Positions 1 to 7,379 of a stretch of DNA of 16,467 nucleotides are shown here, piece after piece. The stretch is from positions 1-16,467 of the forward strand of contig JAQCNN010000274.1 in assembly GCA_028275005.1 (NCBI GenBank), read 5' to 3'. The translations under genes and the position numbers were made by a program. Positions within the stretch are counted from its first letter, which is position 1. Each line of letters starts with the position of its first letter. The notes beneath the pieces are model-generated. The model was not told the origin of the DNA. It did no database searches and was given only the letters and a program-made list of their open reading frames with translations. This DNA is from Salinirussus sp. (GTDB lineage Archaea > Halobacteriota > Halobacteria > Halobacteriales > Haloarculaceae).

Positions 1-1771
1 CGGGCTGTTCGTCCCGGTGTTGGTGTTGGTGGGGGTCGGCGCGGCAGCAAAGTCGGCACAGGTGCCGCTACACATCTGGCTGCCAAACGCGATGGAGGCG
101 CCGACACCGGTGTCGGCGTTTCTGCACTCGGCGACAATGGTCAAAGCCGGCGTCTACCTCGTCGGCCGGCTGCGTCCGCTGTTGCTCGATGTCGGCGACG
201 GCTGGATGTTGCTTTTCGCGACACTCGGACTGGTCACGATGACCGTCACGGCGGTCCTCGCGGTCGCGGCGTCGGATATAAAGGAGCTACTCGCGTACTC
301 AACCGCCTCTCATCTCGGGCTCATCGTCGCCGGGTTCGGGGTGGCAAACGTCCTGGGTGCGGAGACCGGCGGCTTCCACATCCTCAACCACGCGATGTTC
401 AAGGCGGCACTGTTTCTGGTCGCTGGGATCGTCGCACACGAGGCAGGGACACGGGCGCTGTCGGAGCTCGGGGGGCTACGCTCGGACCTGCCGGTCACCG
501 CGGCGGTCACGGTCGTCGCGGCCTTGGGGATGGCCGGTGTGCCCCCGTTCAACGGGTTCTACTCGAAGGAGTTTCTCTTCGAGGCCACCTACGAGGTGGC
601 GGTCCACGACGGCGGGCTCTGGTGGCTGCTTCCGGTCGTCGCGGTCCTCGGGAGCGTGTTCACCTTTCTCTACTCGATCCGGTTTTTGCACCTGTTCTTC
701 GGCGACAAGCCCGACGGGCTGGGCCACGTCCACAGCCCGCCGGCTGCGATGCTCGCGCCGCCCGTCCTCCTGGCCGTCGTCGCCGGGCTCATCGGCCTTG
801 GCGGGGTCACTGCCACCGCAGGCGTCCCCCTGGGCCCGCTCGATACGTTCGTCGGCAGCGTCGTCGACAGCACCGTCGCTAGCACTGACGGTGGTGTGGA
901 GTTTAAGTACGCCATCCCGACGACCCCAAAGCCGCCCGTGCTGATGAGTGGTGCGACCATCCTTCTCGGTGCCGTCAGTTACCCCTTTTACGGCCGACTC
1001 CGGGACGCGATCCGCCGGGTCCGGGCGGTCCGCCCGACGAACGCGAACTGGTACTACGACGGGCTGACGGGCCGGGTCGACCGCAGTCGTGTGGTCAGTA
1101 GCTACCTCCACACCGGGGCCCTACGGACCTACGCGGGCGTACTCTTCGTCGCAGTCAGTCTGCTGACGCTCGCCGGGTACGCCGTCGGCGGCGCCGGTGT
1201 CTCGGGGCTGGTGCCGGTCGGCGTGGGGGTCCCGGTCGGACTCGTCCTCCTGGTCGGTGTCGTCGCGGCGGTGGCAGTCGGTATTGCCCCCTCCCACATC
1301 GCCGGCGTGCTCACGCTCTCGATTCTCGGCTTCATGATCGCCATCTTCTATATCCTCGCGAGCGCGCCCGACCTCGCACTCACGCAGTTGCTCATCGAGA
1401 CGCTCGTCCTCGTGCTCTTTCTGTTGGTGTTGAACCAGCTTCCGGCCTTCTACGGGAGTATCAGCCGCGTGCGAGCAGCCCGGGACGCGGTCGTGGCCGG
1501 CGCGGTTGGCGTGACCGTCTTCGTGACGGTCCTGCTCTCGACGGCCGGGTCGCCCGAGGACCCGATCGCCGACTTCTTTATCGAGCGCGCCGGTGTTCCG
1601 GCCGAACACGGTGCCTGGCTGCTCGACTGGGGTGGCGGTGGGAATATCGTCAACGTCATTCTCGTCGACTTCCGTGCGTTCGATACGATGGGCGAGATTG
1701 CGGTCGTCGCTATGGCGGCGCTGTCGATCGTGACGATTGTTGCCATGCGCGACCGAGGTGGGTCACAGTGA
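1..1771 (+). CDS. mrpA: Na+/H+ antiporter subunit MrpA (5' partial)
   Basis: This is the large subunit of the Mrp (Mnh/Sha) multisubunit cation/proton antiporter, an integral membrane complex exchanging Na+ for H+. The frame is open from base 2, so the gene starts upstream; 589 residues are visible. Numbering from the first visible codon, residues 14-50 carry the NuoL/proton-antiporter signature AKSAQVPLHIWLPNAMEAPT followed by SAFLHSATMVKAG, and about ten hydrophobic segments follow. Residues ~428-486 (SHIAGVLTLSILGF, then LALTQLLIETLVLVL) match the MbhD/DUF4040 domain, and ~490-589 (NIVNVILVDFRAFDTMGEI) match MbhE. This is therefore a full-type MrpA with fused C-terminal domains, lacking only roughly its first 200 residues because of the window edge. 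The stop overlaps the mrpB start by 4 bp (GTGA). Complex I NuoL is excluded by the MbhD/E domains and the mrpB-G neighbours. Confidence 0.95.
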   Translation, partial: GLFVPVLVLVGVGAAAKSAQVPLHIWLPNAMEAPTPVSAFLHSATMVKAGVYLVGRLRPLLLDVGDGWMLLFATLGLVTMTVTAVLAVAASDIKELLAYSTASHLGLIVAGFGVANVLGAETGGFHILNHAMFKAALFLVAGIVAHEAGTRALSELGGLRSDLPVTAAVTVVAALGMAGVPPFNGFYSKEFLFEATYEVAVHDGGLWWLLPVVAVLGSVFTFLYSIRFLHLFFGDKPDGLGHVHSPPAAMLAPPVLLAVVAGLIGLGGVTATAGVPLGPLDTFVGSVVDSTVASTDGGVEFKYAIPTTPKPPVLMSGATILLGAVSYPFYGRLRDAIRRVRAVRPTNANWYYDGLTGRVDRSRVVSSYLHTGALRTYAGVLFVAVSLLTLAGYAVGGAGVSGLVPVGVGVPVGLVLLVGVVAAVAVGIAPSHIAGVLTLSILGFMIAIFYILASAPDLALTQLLIETLVLVLFLLVLNQLPAFYGSISRVRAARDAVVAGAVGVTVFVTVLLSTAGSPEDPIADFFIERAGVPAEHGAWLLDWGGGGNIVNVILVDFRAFDTMGEIAVVAMAALSIVTIVAMRDRGGSQ

Positions 1772-2241
1772 CCGAACGGGAGCCGACAGTCATCGCCCGG
1801 ACCATCACGCGGGTGGTCGTCCCCCTCATCCTCGTGACCGCGATTGCACTGCTGTTGCAGGGGCACAACCAGCCCGGCGGCGGGTTCATCGCCGGCGTTC
1901 TGACGGTGACCGCATTTGCACTAACCTACATCATCTATGGGCTGGACTACATCCGGACGGAACTGCTCGACCAGCAGGTCCCGGCGACCGGCGCCGTCGA
2001 GTCCACGCTGGTGCGTGACCTCGGGCCCGTCTTTGGCGTTGGGCTTCTCATCGCCGCCGCCGGAGGGCTTGTCGCGATCGGGCTTGGGTTCCCCTTCCTG
2101 ACGCAGGCGGTCCTGTTCATCGAGCACGTCCCGCTGTACGAGGAACTGGAACTCGCCGGTGCGCTGGTCTTCGACCTCGGGGTCTATCTCGTGGTCGTCG
2201 GCGCGCTTCTGACGATCCTCGCGGTGGTGGGGCTGGAATGA
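1768..2241 (+). CDS. mrpB: Na+/H+ antiporter subunit MrpB
   Basis: This is a small membrane subunit of the Mrp antiporter, 157 residues. The MnhB-family signature GHNQPGGGFIAG lies at residues ~32-43, directly after the first transmembrane helix; three more hydrophobic segments follow (about 44-64, 86-105 and 130-155). The GTG start at 1768 is chosen because it overlaps the mrpA stop by 4 bp and follows a GAGGTG Shine-Dalgarno at 1755-1760 with a 7-nt spacer. The stop overlaps the mrpC start (ATGA). Length and motif fit the family without truncation. MrpB is needed for complex assembly in bacterial Mrp systems; its exact ion-path role is not visible here. Confidence 0.95.
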   Translation: MTEREPTVIARTITRVVVPLILVTAIALLLQGHNQPGGGFIAGVLTVTAFALTYIIYGLDYIRTELLDQQVPATGAVESTLVRDLGPVFGVGLLIAAAGGLVAIGLGFPFLTQAVLFIEHVPLYEELELAGALVFDLGVYLVVVGALLTILAVVGLE

Positions 2242-2663
2242 CACAGGTCGTCCTCGCGGTCGTGTTGGGGCTGCTCTTTGCCGTTGGAACCTTCCTCATC
2301 CTCCGGCGGGACGTGGTCCGCGTGGTCTGGGGGGTCGCGATCATCGGTCAGGCGGCAAACCTCTACCTGGTGACGATGGGTGGGCTGTCGGGTGCGGCGC
2401 CGGTCCTCGCACACGGTGCGAGCGCCGACGTCACGGACCCCCTGGTTCAGGCGCTGGTCCTGACCGCCATCGTCATCGGCTTCGGGACGACTGCCTTCGC
2501 GCTCGTGCTCACCTTCCGGGTCTACCAGACCCGGGGAACGATCGACCTGAGCGACGACCCCGACCCGGAGGGGGTTGTAGCCGACGGCGGTGCCGAACCC
2601 GAAGGGGACGCCGGGGGCGCACCTGCCCCGCCCGAGGGTGCCGACGGGGGTGACTCGGCGTGA
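2238..2663 (+). CDS. mrpC: Na+/H+ antiporter subunit MrpC (NuoK-like)
   Basis: This is the NuoK-homologous membrane subunit of the Mrp antiporter, 141 residues with three transmembrane helices. The family motif DPLVQALVLTAIVIGFGTTA is at residues ~68-87. The first ~108 residues are the complete conserved domain. After VYQTRGTID the remaining ~30 residues are a Gly/Asp/Glu/Pro-rich tail with repeated EPEG/GGAP-like elements and no hydrophobic stretch, so it probably lies in the cytoplasm as a disordered extension. Start and stop overlap mrpB and mrpD by 4 bp each, as expected for translational coupling. Confidence 0.95.
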   Translation: MTQVVLAVVLGLLFAVGTFLILRRDVVRVVWGVAIIGQAANLYLVTMGGLSGAAPVLAHGASADVTDPLVQALVLTAIVIGFGTTAFALVLTFRVYQTRGTIDLSDDPDPEGVVADGGAEPEGDAGGAPAPPEGADGGDSA

Positions 2664-4333
2664 CAACGACCGCCGCACAACAGGTCGTCATCGCGCCGAT
2701 GCTCGTGGCGCTGGTCGTGGCGATTGCCACACTGCTCTCCCGACGGTCGAAGCGCACACAGCGGGCGCTCAGTCTGGTCGGGGGCGGCGCGTACGCGTCG
2801 GCGGTCGTCCTGCTGGCCCGGCGCGTCCGGGCCGACGGCGCCGCCGTCTACCAACTCTCGGACTGGCCGGCCCCCTTCGGGATCACGCTCGTGGCCGACG
2901 AACTCGCCGTCTTTATGCTCGGGCTGACGGCAATCGTGGCGTTTGCCGCGGTTGCCTTTGCCGTCTTCTACGTCGACAGCGTCGGCCAGCGGGTCTCCTT
3001 TCACCCGCTCTATCACTTCATGCTGGTCGGCGTCACCGGTTCCTTCCTGACGGGCGACATCTTCAACCTCTTTGTCTGGTTCGAGGTCATGCTGATGCCA
3101 AGCTACGTCTTCGTGGCGTTCTACGGCCGCCGTCAGGAGACGATGGCGGCCCTGCGGTACGTGGTGCTCAACCTCGTCGGCAGTGCGGTCATGCTGGTGG
3201 CCATCGGCGGGCTCTACGCCACCACAGGCACCCTGAACATGGCGGACATGGCCCGTCGGCTGGCGAACGCAGGGGCCTACGGCATCGACCCCGGACCTGT
3301 CCTGGGGCTCGCCGGACTGCTCTTTGTCGTGTTCGCACTGAAGGCGGGTATCGTCCCCTTCCAGTTCTGGGTGCCCGGCGCCTACCGGGCCGCCCCTGCC
3401 CCCGTCGCCGCCGTGCTCGCCGGCGTGATGAAGAAGGTCGGCATCTACGCCATCATCCGGCTGTACTTCACCGTCTTCGCCGCGGCCACCGTCCCTCCGG
3501 GGGCGCCGCTTCTGACCGGCGAGTCGTTTCTCGCCTTCTTTGGCCCCGTACTCCTGGTGATGGCCGCGGCGAGCATCGTCCTCGGCGGGGTCGCGGCGGT
3601 CAACCAACCGGACCTCGACAGCGTTCTCGGGTACTCGAGCATCGGCCAGGCCGGCTTCATTATCCTGCCGCTGGCGCTGGCCGCGGGTGCGGAGGGGCCG
3701 CTCCGGGTGTTGGGTGTCACGGCGGCGCTTGTCTACGCCCTCAACCACGCTGTCGCGAAGGGGCTGCTCTTTCTCGTCAGCGGGGCCGTCTACGACGGCG
3801 TGGGCTCGATCAAATTCGAGGACCTCGGGGGGTTGACCGGCCGGGCCCCGTTCCTCTCGGGGGCGTTCTTGCTCGGGGGGTTGGCGCTTGTCGGGATCCC
3901 GCCGCTGTCCGGGTTCTTCGGCAAGCTCCTCGTCTTCGACACCGCTGGACAGTCGCTGACTGCGGGGCTCGGTGGGGGCCCGGCCCTCGCGGTTGCGCTC
4001 GGAGGGGCCGTGTTGACCATCGTCTACGTCTCCCGGACCTGGAACCGGGGGTTTTGGGGGGAGACCTCGAAGGCCGTCGACACGGCGAGGAACCCGCGCG
4101 CGCTGGTCGTGGTCGTCACCGGCCTGGCGCTCGTGCTGGTCGCTATCGGTGTCGGGTTCGACCCGGTCTACCGGGCGGCACAGGCGGGGGCGGCGGCGGC
4201 GGTCGACACCGGCGGCTACGTCGACCTCGTCGACCCGACGACCGCGAGTGAGGCGCTTGCAGACGGCGGAAACGAGTCCGCCGGCAGCGAGACCGCCGAG
4301 ACCGTCCGGGGGCTCCTGGGGGTGGGCCGGTGA
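2660..4333 (+). CDS. mrpD: Na+/H+ antiporter subunit MrpD (NuoN/NuoM-like)
   Basis: This is the second antiporter-type subunit of Mrp, 557 residues, with about 14 predicted helices. Residues matching the proton-path charges of this superfamily are in place: Glu142 in NLFVWFEVMLMPSY, Lys228 in FALKAGIVPFQFW, Lys258/Lys259 in VMKKVGIY, and His363/Lys367 in LNHAVAKGLLFL. The GTG start at 2660 overlaps the mrpC stop by 4 bp. The last ~50 residues after the final helix are Gly/Ala/Thr/Glu-rich and not conserved in bacterial MrpD. With MrpA, this subunit is thought to carry one of the ion translocation routes. NuoM/NuoN of complex I are alternatives by fold, but the operon of mrpA-G genes settles the assignment. 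Confidence 0.95.
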   Translation: MTTTAAQQVVIAPMLVALVVAIATLLSRRSKRTQRALSLVGGGAYASAVVLLARRVRADGAAVYQLSDWPAPFGITLVADELAVFMLGLTAIVAFAAVAFAVFYVDSVGQRVSFHPLYHFMLVGVTGSFLTGDIFNLFVWFEVMLMPSYVFVAFYGRRQETMAALRYVVLNLVGSAVMLVAIGGLYATTGTLNMADMARRLANAGAYGIDPGPVLGLAGLLFVVFALKAGIVPFQFWVPGAYRAAPAPVAAVLAGVMKKVGIYAIIRLYFTVFAAATVPPGAPLLTGESFLAFFGPVLLVMAAASIVLGGVAAVNQPDLDSVLGYSSIGQAGFIILPLALAAGAEGPLRVLGVTAALVYALNHAVAKGLLFLVSGAVYDGVGSIKFEDLGGLTGRAPFLSGAFLLGGLALVGIPPLSGFFGKLLVFDTAGQSLTAGLGGGPALAVALGGAVLTIVYVSRTWNRGFWGETSKAVDTARNPRALVVVVTGLALVLVAIGVGFDPVYRAAQAGAAAAVDTGGYVDLVDPTTASEALADGGNESAGSETAETVRGLLGVGR

Positions 4334-4974
4334 TGGTGCGGCGCTGGCCGGTCTTCGGCGTTGGCCTCGGGGTCCTGTGGCTGTTCGTCCGTGGCCCCCC
4401 GCTCACCCCCGAGGGGCTGCTCGCGGAGTTCCTGCCCGGGGTCGTCTTTGGCCTGCCGGTTGCGTACCTCCTGCGGAACTTCTACACCGCGAGGCTGAAC
4501 CTGACGGGGGCCGTCACGGCGATTCCGCCGACCGTCGCCTACGCGGCGCTGTTCGGGAAGGAGCTGTTGACGGCGAACGTCGACGTCGCCTACCGGGTCC
4601 TCGCCCCGTCGATGCCTATCGAGCCCGCGGTCGTCGAGGTTCCGTTACGCGTGCAGTCCGACCTCGCGGTCACCACCATCGCCAACAGTATCACGCTCAC
4701 ACCGGGGACGCTCACAATGGACCACGACGACGACACCAACACGCTGTACGTCCACGTGATAAGCGGCGACCGCGACTCGGTCGTCGAACCGATCCGCTCC
4801 TGGGAGGACTACGCACTGCGGATCTTCGCCGAGGAGCGCGAACCGGGGGACCCGGCCCCGCCGCGTCCGAGCGCCCGCGCCAGCCCCGCCGCGACCGACG
4901 CGTCGCCGGAGGGTCCCGCCGGGGACACAGCCGGTGACCGGCCGGCGGGCGAAGGGGGTGAACGGGATGACTGA
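4330..4974 (+). CDS. mrpE: Na+/H+ antiporter subunit MrpE
   Basis: This is the MrpE/MnhE subunit, 214 residues. It has N-terminal hydrophobic helices (about 5-22, 32-50 and 57-75) followed by the cytoplasmic MnhE domain with the conserved stretch SDLAVTTIANSITLTPGTLT at ~116-135, then LYVHVISG. The final ~45 residues are a Pro/Ala/Gly/Asp/Arg-rich, probably disordered tail. The GTG at 4330 overlaps the mrpD stop; an in-frame ATG at 4333 is an equally possible start and differs by one residue. The 3' end overlaps mrpF by 8 bp. MrpE is important for activity or assembly in bacterial Mrp systems. Confidence 0.93.
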   Translation: MMVRRWPVFGVGLGVLWLFVRGPPLTPEGLLAEFLPGVVFGLPVAYLLRNFYTARLNLTGAVTAIPPTVAYAALFGKELLTANVDVAYRVLAPSMPIEPAVVEVPLRVQSDLAVTTIANSITLTPGTLTMDHDDDTNTLYVHVISGDRDSVVEPIRSWEDYALRIFAEEREPGDPAPPRPSARASPAATDASPEGPAGDTAGDRPAGEGGERDD

Positions 4975-5257
4975 AACCCCCGAGTTCCTCGCACTCGCGG
5001 TGCAGGTCGGGCTGGCCCTGACGAGCGCCCTGACACTTCTGGCCGGCTACCGGGTCATCCGCGGCCCGACGACCCCCGACCGGGTCATCGGCCTCGACAC
5101 CATCGCGACCAACGTCGTCGCCATCGCGGTTCTCTTTGCGCTGGCCACCGAACAGGGGCTGTTCGTGACTGTCAGCCTCGTCCTCGCGATCATCGGCTTC
5201 ATCAGCACGATCGCCGTTGCGCGGTACGTGACAGAGGGGGACCTTATCGAACCATGA
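4967..5257 (+). CDS. mrpF: Na+/H+ antiporter subunit MrpF
   Basis: This small three-helix membrane subunit of the Mrp antiporter has 96 residues. The MnhF signature RVIRGPTTPDRVIGLDTI lies at ~25-42 between helix 1 and helix 2. An in-frame ATG at 4934 exists, but the ATG at 4967 is preferred: it gives the usual family length and is preceded by GGGGGTGA (4954-4961), five bases of which match the anti-Shine-Dalgarno exactly, with a 5-nt spacer. The extra residues from 4934 would also lie wholly inside mrpE. The gene overlaps mrpE by 8 bp and mrpG by 4 bp. Confidence 0.93.
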   Translation: MTETPEFLALAVQVGLALTSALTLLAGYRVIRGPTTPDRVIGLDTIATNVVAIAVLFALATEQGLFVTVSLVLAIIGFISTIAVARYVTEGDLIEP

Positions 5258-5661
5258 CCGACCCGGCGACGCTTCTGGCCGCTGCCGGTGACGGGGCGCC
5301 GACAGTCGGCCCGCTGCGTGCGGGGCTGGTGGTGTTACTGGTCGCCATCGGGAGCTTCTTCCTGCTGGTCGGGACCGTTGGACTGCTTCGCCTGCCGAAC
5401 GTCTACAACCGTCTGCACGCCACGAGCAAGGCAACGACCCTCGGCGCGGCCTCGGTCTTTCTCGCCGGATTTGTCTTCTTCGGCCCCGGCGGGGCCGGCC
5501 TGACCTGTCTGCTCGGGATTGCCTTTCTCTTCCTGACGGCGCCGACCGGCGGTCACGTCATCTCCCGGGCCGCACACCGGATGGGTATCGACTTCCACGG
5601 CAGCGCCTCCTGGCCGTTAGGGGCAAAAGAGACCGACGGTGAGGACTCCGCCGACGACTGA
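5254..5661 (+). CDS. mrpG: Na+/H+ antiporter subunit MrpG
   Basis: This is the last subunit of the Mrp operon, 135 residues with three hydrophobic segments. The MnhG/PhaG signature GLLRLPNVYNRLHATSKATT is at ~43-62. After ISRAAHRMGI the C-terminus is a hydrophilic, acidic tail ending GEDSADD. The ATG overlaps the mrpF stop (ATGA). The last base of the stop codon is the first base of the terminal inverted repeat of the downstream 110-bp element, so the original 3' flank of the operon has probably been interrupted or replaced exactly at this point. Confidence 0.94.
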   Translation: MTDPATLLAAAGDGAPTVGPLRAGLVVLLVAIGSFFLLVGTVGLLRLPNVYNRLHATSKATTLGAASVFLAGFVFFGPGGAGLTCLLGIAFLFLTAPTGGHVISRAAHRMGIDFHGSASWPLGAKETDGEDSADD

Positions 5662-5770
5662 TAGTGATTACTGCGGTTATTTTCACGGAGGGTATCGAAA
5701 GACGCTGGCTCAGCGACTCTTAGTACTGATATAGCTGCCACTGGCGGTAAAGACTCGCAGTAATCACTAT
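5661..5770. mobile_element. MITE-like element with perfect 15-bp terminal inverted repeats
   Basis: ATAGTGATTACTGCG at 5661-5675 is repeated as its exact reverse complement at 5756-5770, bounding a 110-bp segment without coding capacity. The segment is clearly richer in A and T than its surroundings. An internal hairpin, CGCTG-gct-CAGCG, lies at 5703-5715. Size, perfect inverted termini and lack of a gene are the features of a miniature inverted-repeat transposable element mobilised by a transposase elsewhere in the genome. I see no clean target-site duplication next to the ends; the imperfect GACGACTG (5653-5660) versus GACGGCTC (5773-5780) is offset by 2 bp and unconvincing. An alternative is a large terminator or cruciform of the mrp operon. 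Confidence 0.65.
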
Positions 5771-5792
5771 GAGACGGCTCGTCGTCGGCCCC

Positions 5793-5812
5793 AGGGTGTG
5801 TTTCGCCACCCT
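5793..5812. repeat. Short inverted repeat upstream of the 5841 gene
   Basis: AGGGTG (5793-5798) and CACCCT (5807-5812) form a 6-bp stem with an 8-nt loop between the MITE-like element and the start at 5841. It is about where an upstream promoter element or operator of this gene would lie. A second near-palindrome, GGGCTCAGCCC, follows at 5818-5828. No convincing TATA-like box is visible 25-30 nt before 5841. Function is unproven, and such short repeats can arise by chance in GC-rich DNA. Confidence 0.3.
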
Positions 5813-5840
5813 CAAGCGGGCTCAGCCCCTCGACACAGCT

Positions 5841-6290
5841 ATGTACACGGGCAAGCGTGAGCGCCCCTGCTGTCTCTGCCGGAACCCGGAGACGAGCCAC
5901 CGGCTCGACCTCCCGCCACGGGCGATCGAGGCGATGGCCCGCAGCGGCCGGATCTCCTGGCGGGACGTCGTCGGTGAGGTGTCGCTGTACTTCTGTGAGT
6001 CAGACTGGGAGACGGTCGAGGAGCTCGCACTCGAGGTCGGGATGAACCCCATCGGGAAGTGTAACGCCGCCTGCGCGGACTTTGACCTCCGTGAGGACTT
6101 CGAGGCGCTGACCAACGAGGTCCGGGGCCGCCAGGACCAGGATGCAATCGAGGAGGAGATGCTCGCGGCCGCGAAGGAGACCCGACAGGCCCACGAGGCG
6201 GGCGAGACGGTCGAGGCCCGCGACCTCGTCGAGGCCCGGGTCACCGTCTGGACGATAGCGGACCTGCGGGAGGAACAGCCCGCGGACTGA
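5841..6290 (+). CDS. Hypothetical cysteine-containing protein, possibly metal binding
   Basis: This soluble 149-residue protein is not one I can assign to a named family. It has no signal peptide or membrane segment. A Cys-Cys-Leu-Cys motif is at residues 10-13, with further cysteines at 52 (LYFCESDW), 74 and 78 (GKCNAAC), a spacing that could hold zinc or an iron-sulfur cluster. Residues ~90-149 are Glu/Ala-rich, probably helical, with a possible coiled coil. The ATG at 5841 is preferred over the in-frame ATG at 5769 because 5769 lies in the terminal repeat of the mobile-like element and would add 24 atypical Arg/Val-rich residues. The gene converges on apbC, with 7 bp between the stop codons. 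The Fe-S carrier neighbour is suggestive, but no role can be stated. Confidence 0.75.
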   Translation: MYTGKRERPCCLCRNPETSHRLDLPPRAIEAMARSGRISWRDVVGEVSLYFCESDWETVEELALEVGMNPIGKCNAACADFDLREDFEALTNEVRGRQDQDAIEEEMLAAAKETRQAHEAGETVEARDLVEARVTVWTIADLREEQPAD

Positions 6291-6297
6291 CCGGCGC

Positions 6298-7356
6298 TCA
6301 GGCGTCAGGTTCGGCCTGCGTCCGGGTGCTGCTGACCCGGCGACGGTGGACGATCCCCTGCATGCTCGCGGTCTGGTGGGTAAAGTCCTGTAGCGCCTCG
6401 GCGGTGTCGCCCTCGCCGTGGACCATCGGTGCGCCGTCGTCGCCACCCCGCCTCACCGCCGGGTCGAGCGGGACCGACCCGAGAAAGGGCATATCGACGT
6501 CGGCGGCGAATCGCTCGCCGCCGCCCTCGCCGAAGATGGCGTGTTCGCCCCCACAGTCCGGGCAGACAAAGCCGGCCATATTCTCGACGACACCGAGGAC
6601 GGGCGTGTCGTGACGGCCAAACATCCGCAGCCCCTTCCGGGCGTCGTCGAGCGCGACCTCCTGTGGGGTGGTGACGATCACGGCCCCGGAGACGGGGACT
6701 GACTGGAGCAGGGAGAGCTGGGTGTCGCCGGTCCCCGGCGGGAGGTCGACCACCATGTAGTCCAGCCGGCCCCAGATAACGTCCTCCCACAGCTGGGTGA
6801 GGACGTTGTGGACCATCGGGCCCCGGAAGATCACGGGGTCGTCCTCGCCGACCAGAAAGTCCATACTCATCAGCTTCATCCCGAACTGTTCGGGGGGGAT
6901 GATCTCCTCGTCCTCGGTCGCCGAGGGGACCTCGTCGGCGTCGACCATCCGGGGGACGTTGGGCCCGTAGATGTCCGCGTCGAAGAGGCCGACCTCGGCA
7001 CCCATCTCGGCGAGGCCTGCCGCGAGGTTGACCGCGACGGTCGACTTCCCGACGCCACCCTTGCCGGAGGCGACGGCGATGATGTTCTCGACGCCCGGAA
7101 GCACCTCCTCCTCGGGGTCGGTTTGCCGGTCGACCGAGGCCGACAGTTCGAGTTCACGGTCGAGCCCGTCGAGTGCCTCCCGCACGTCACCGGCGATGGC
7201 GGTCTCGGTCGGCGAGTAGGGTGCGCCGAGTGCGAGGTCGATCTGAACCGTCTCACCGACCTCGATGTCGTTGACCAGGCCCAAGGAGACGATATCCCCA
7301 CCCAGGTCCGGGTCCTCGACCGACCGAAGTCGGCCGCGCACGTCGGATTCGTCCAT
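6298..7356 (-). CDS. apbC: Mrp/ApbC/Nbp35-type Fe-S cluster carrier P-loop ATPase
   Basis: This cytosolic P-loop ATPase of the ApbC/Nbp35 family, 352 residues, binds and transfers iron-sulfur clusters to apoproteins. Residues ~1-75 are a MIP18/DUF59 domain (EDPDLGGDIVSLGLV). A deviant Walker A motif, SGKGGVGKST, is at 97-106, DADIYGPNVPRM at 126-137, and DLPPGTGDTQLSL at 204-216. The cluster-bridging CxxC is Cys265-Pro-Asp-Cys268. The ATG at 7356 is chosen because the DUF59 domain begins at once and a TATA-like box sits ~27 nt upstream; the frame stays open far beyond it, but that part crosses the tRNA-Ser gene. It is unrelated to the Mrp antiporter despite the shared name. It is transcribed divergently from tRNA-Ser/S13 and convergently with the cysteine protein. 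Confidence 0.95.
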   Translation of the reverse strand: MDESDVRGRLRSVEDPDLGGDIVSLGLVNDIEVGETVQIDLALGAPYSPTETAIAGDVREALDGLDRELELSASVDRQTDPEEEVLPGVENIIAVASGKGGVGKSTVAVNLAAGLAEMGAEVGLFDADIYGPNVPRMVDADEVPSATEDEEIIPPEQFGMKLMSMDFLVGEDDPVIFRGPMVHNVLTQLWEDVIWGRLDYMVVDLPPGTGDTQLSLLQSVPVSGAVIVTTPQEVALDDARKGLRMFGRHDTPVLGVVENMAGFVCPDCGGEHAIFGEGGGERFAADVDMPFLGSVPLDPAVRRGGDDGAPMVHGEGDTAEALQDFTHQTASMQGIVHRRRVSSTRTQAEPDA

Positions 7357-7379
7357 GGCAGCTATCGGTGTGGCTGAGC

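Noticed and set aside
2522..3748. Long open frame on the minus strand opposite mrpC/mrpD
   Set aside because: Its translation is rich in Arg, His, Asp and Gly without any recognisable domain, and the plus strand encodes clear antiporter subunits. Such antisense frames are common in DNA of this GC content.
1..5661. Respiratory complex I or membrane-bound hydrogenase locus
   Set aside because: MrpA and MrpD resemble NuoL/NuoN, but MrpB, E, F and G are present and no hydrogenase or NADH-module genes are seen. The MbhD/MbhE domains are fused to MrpA as in Mrp antiporters.
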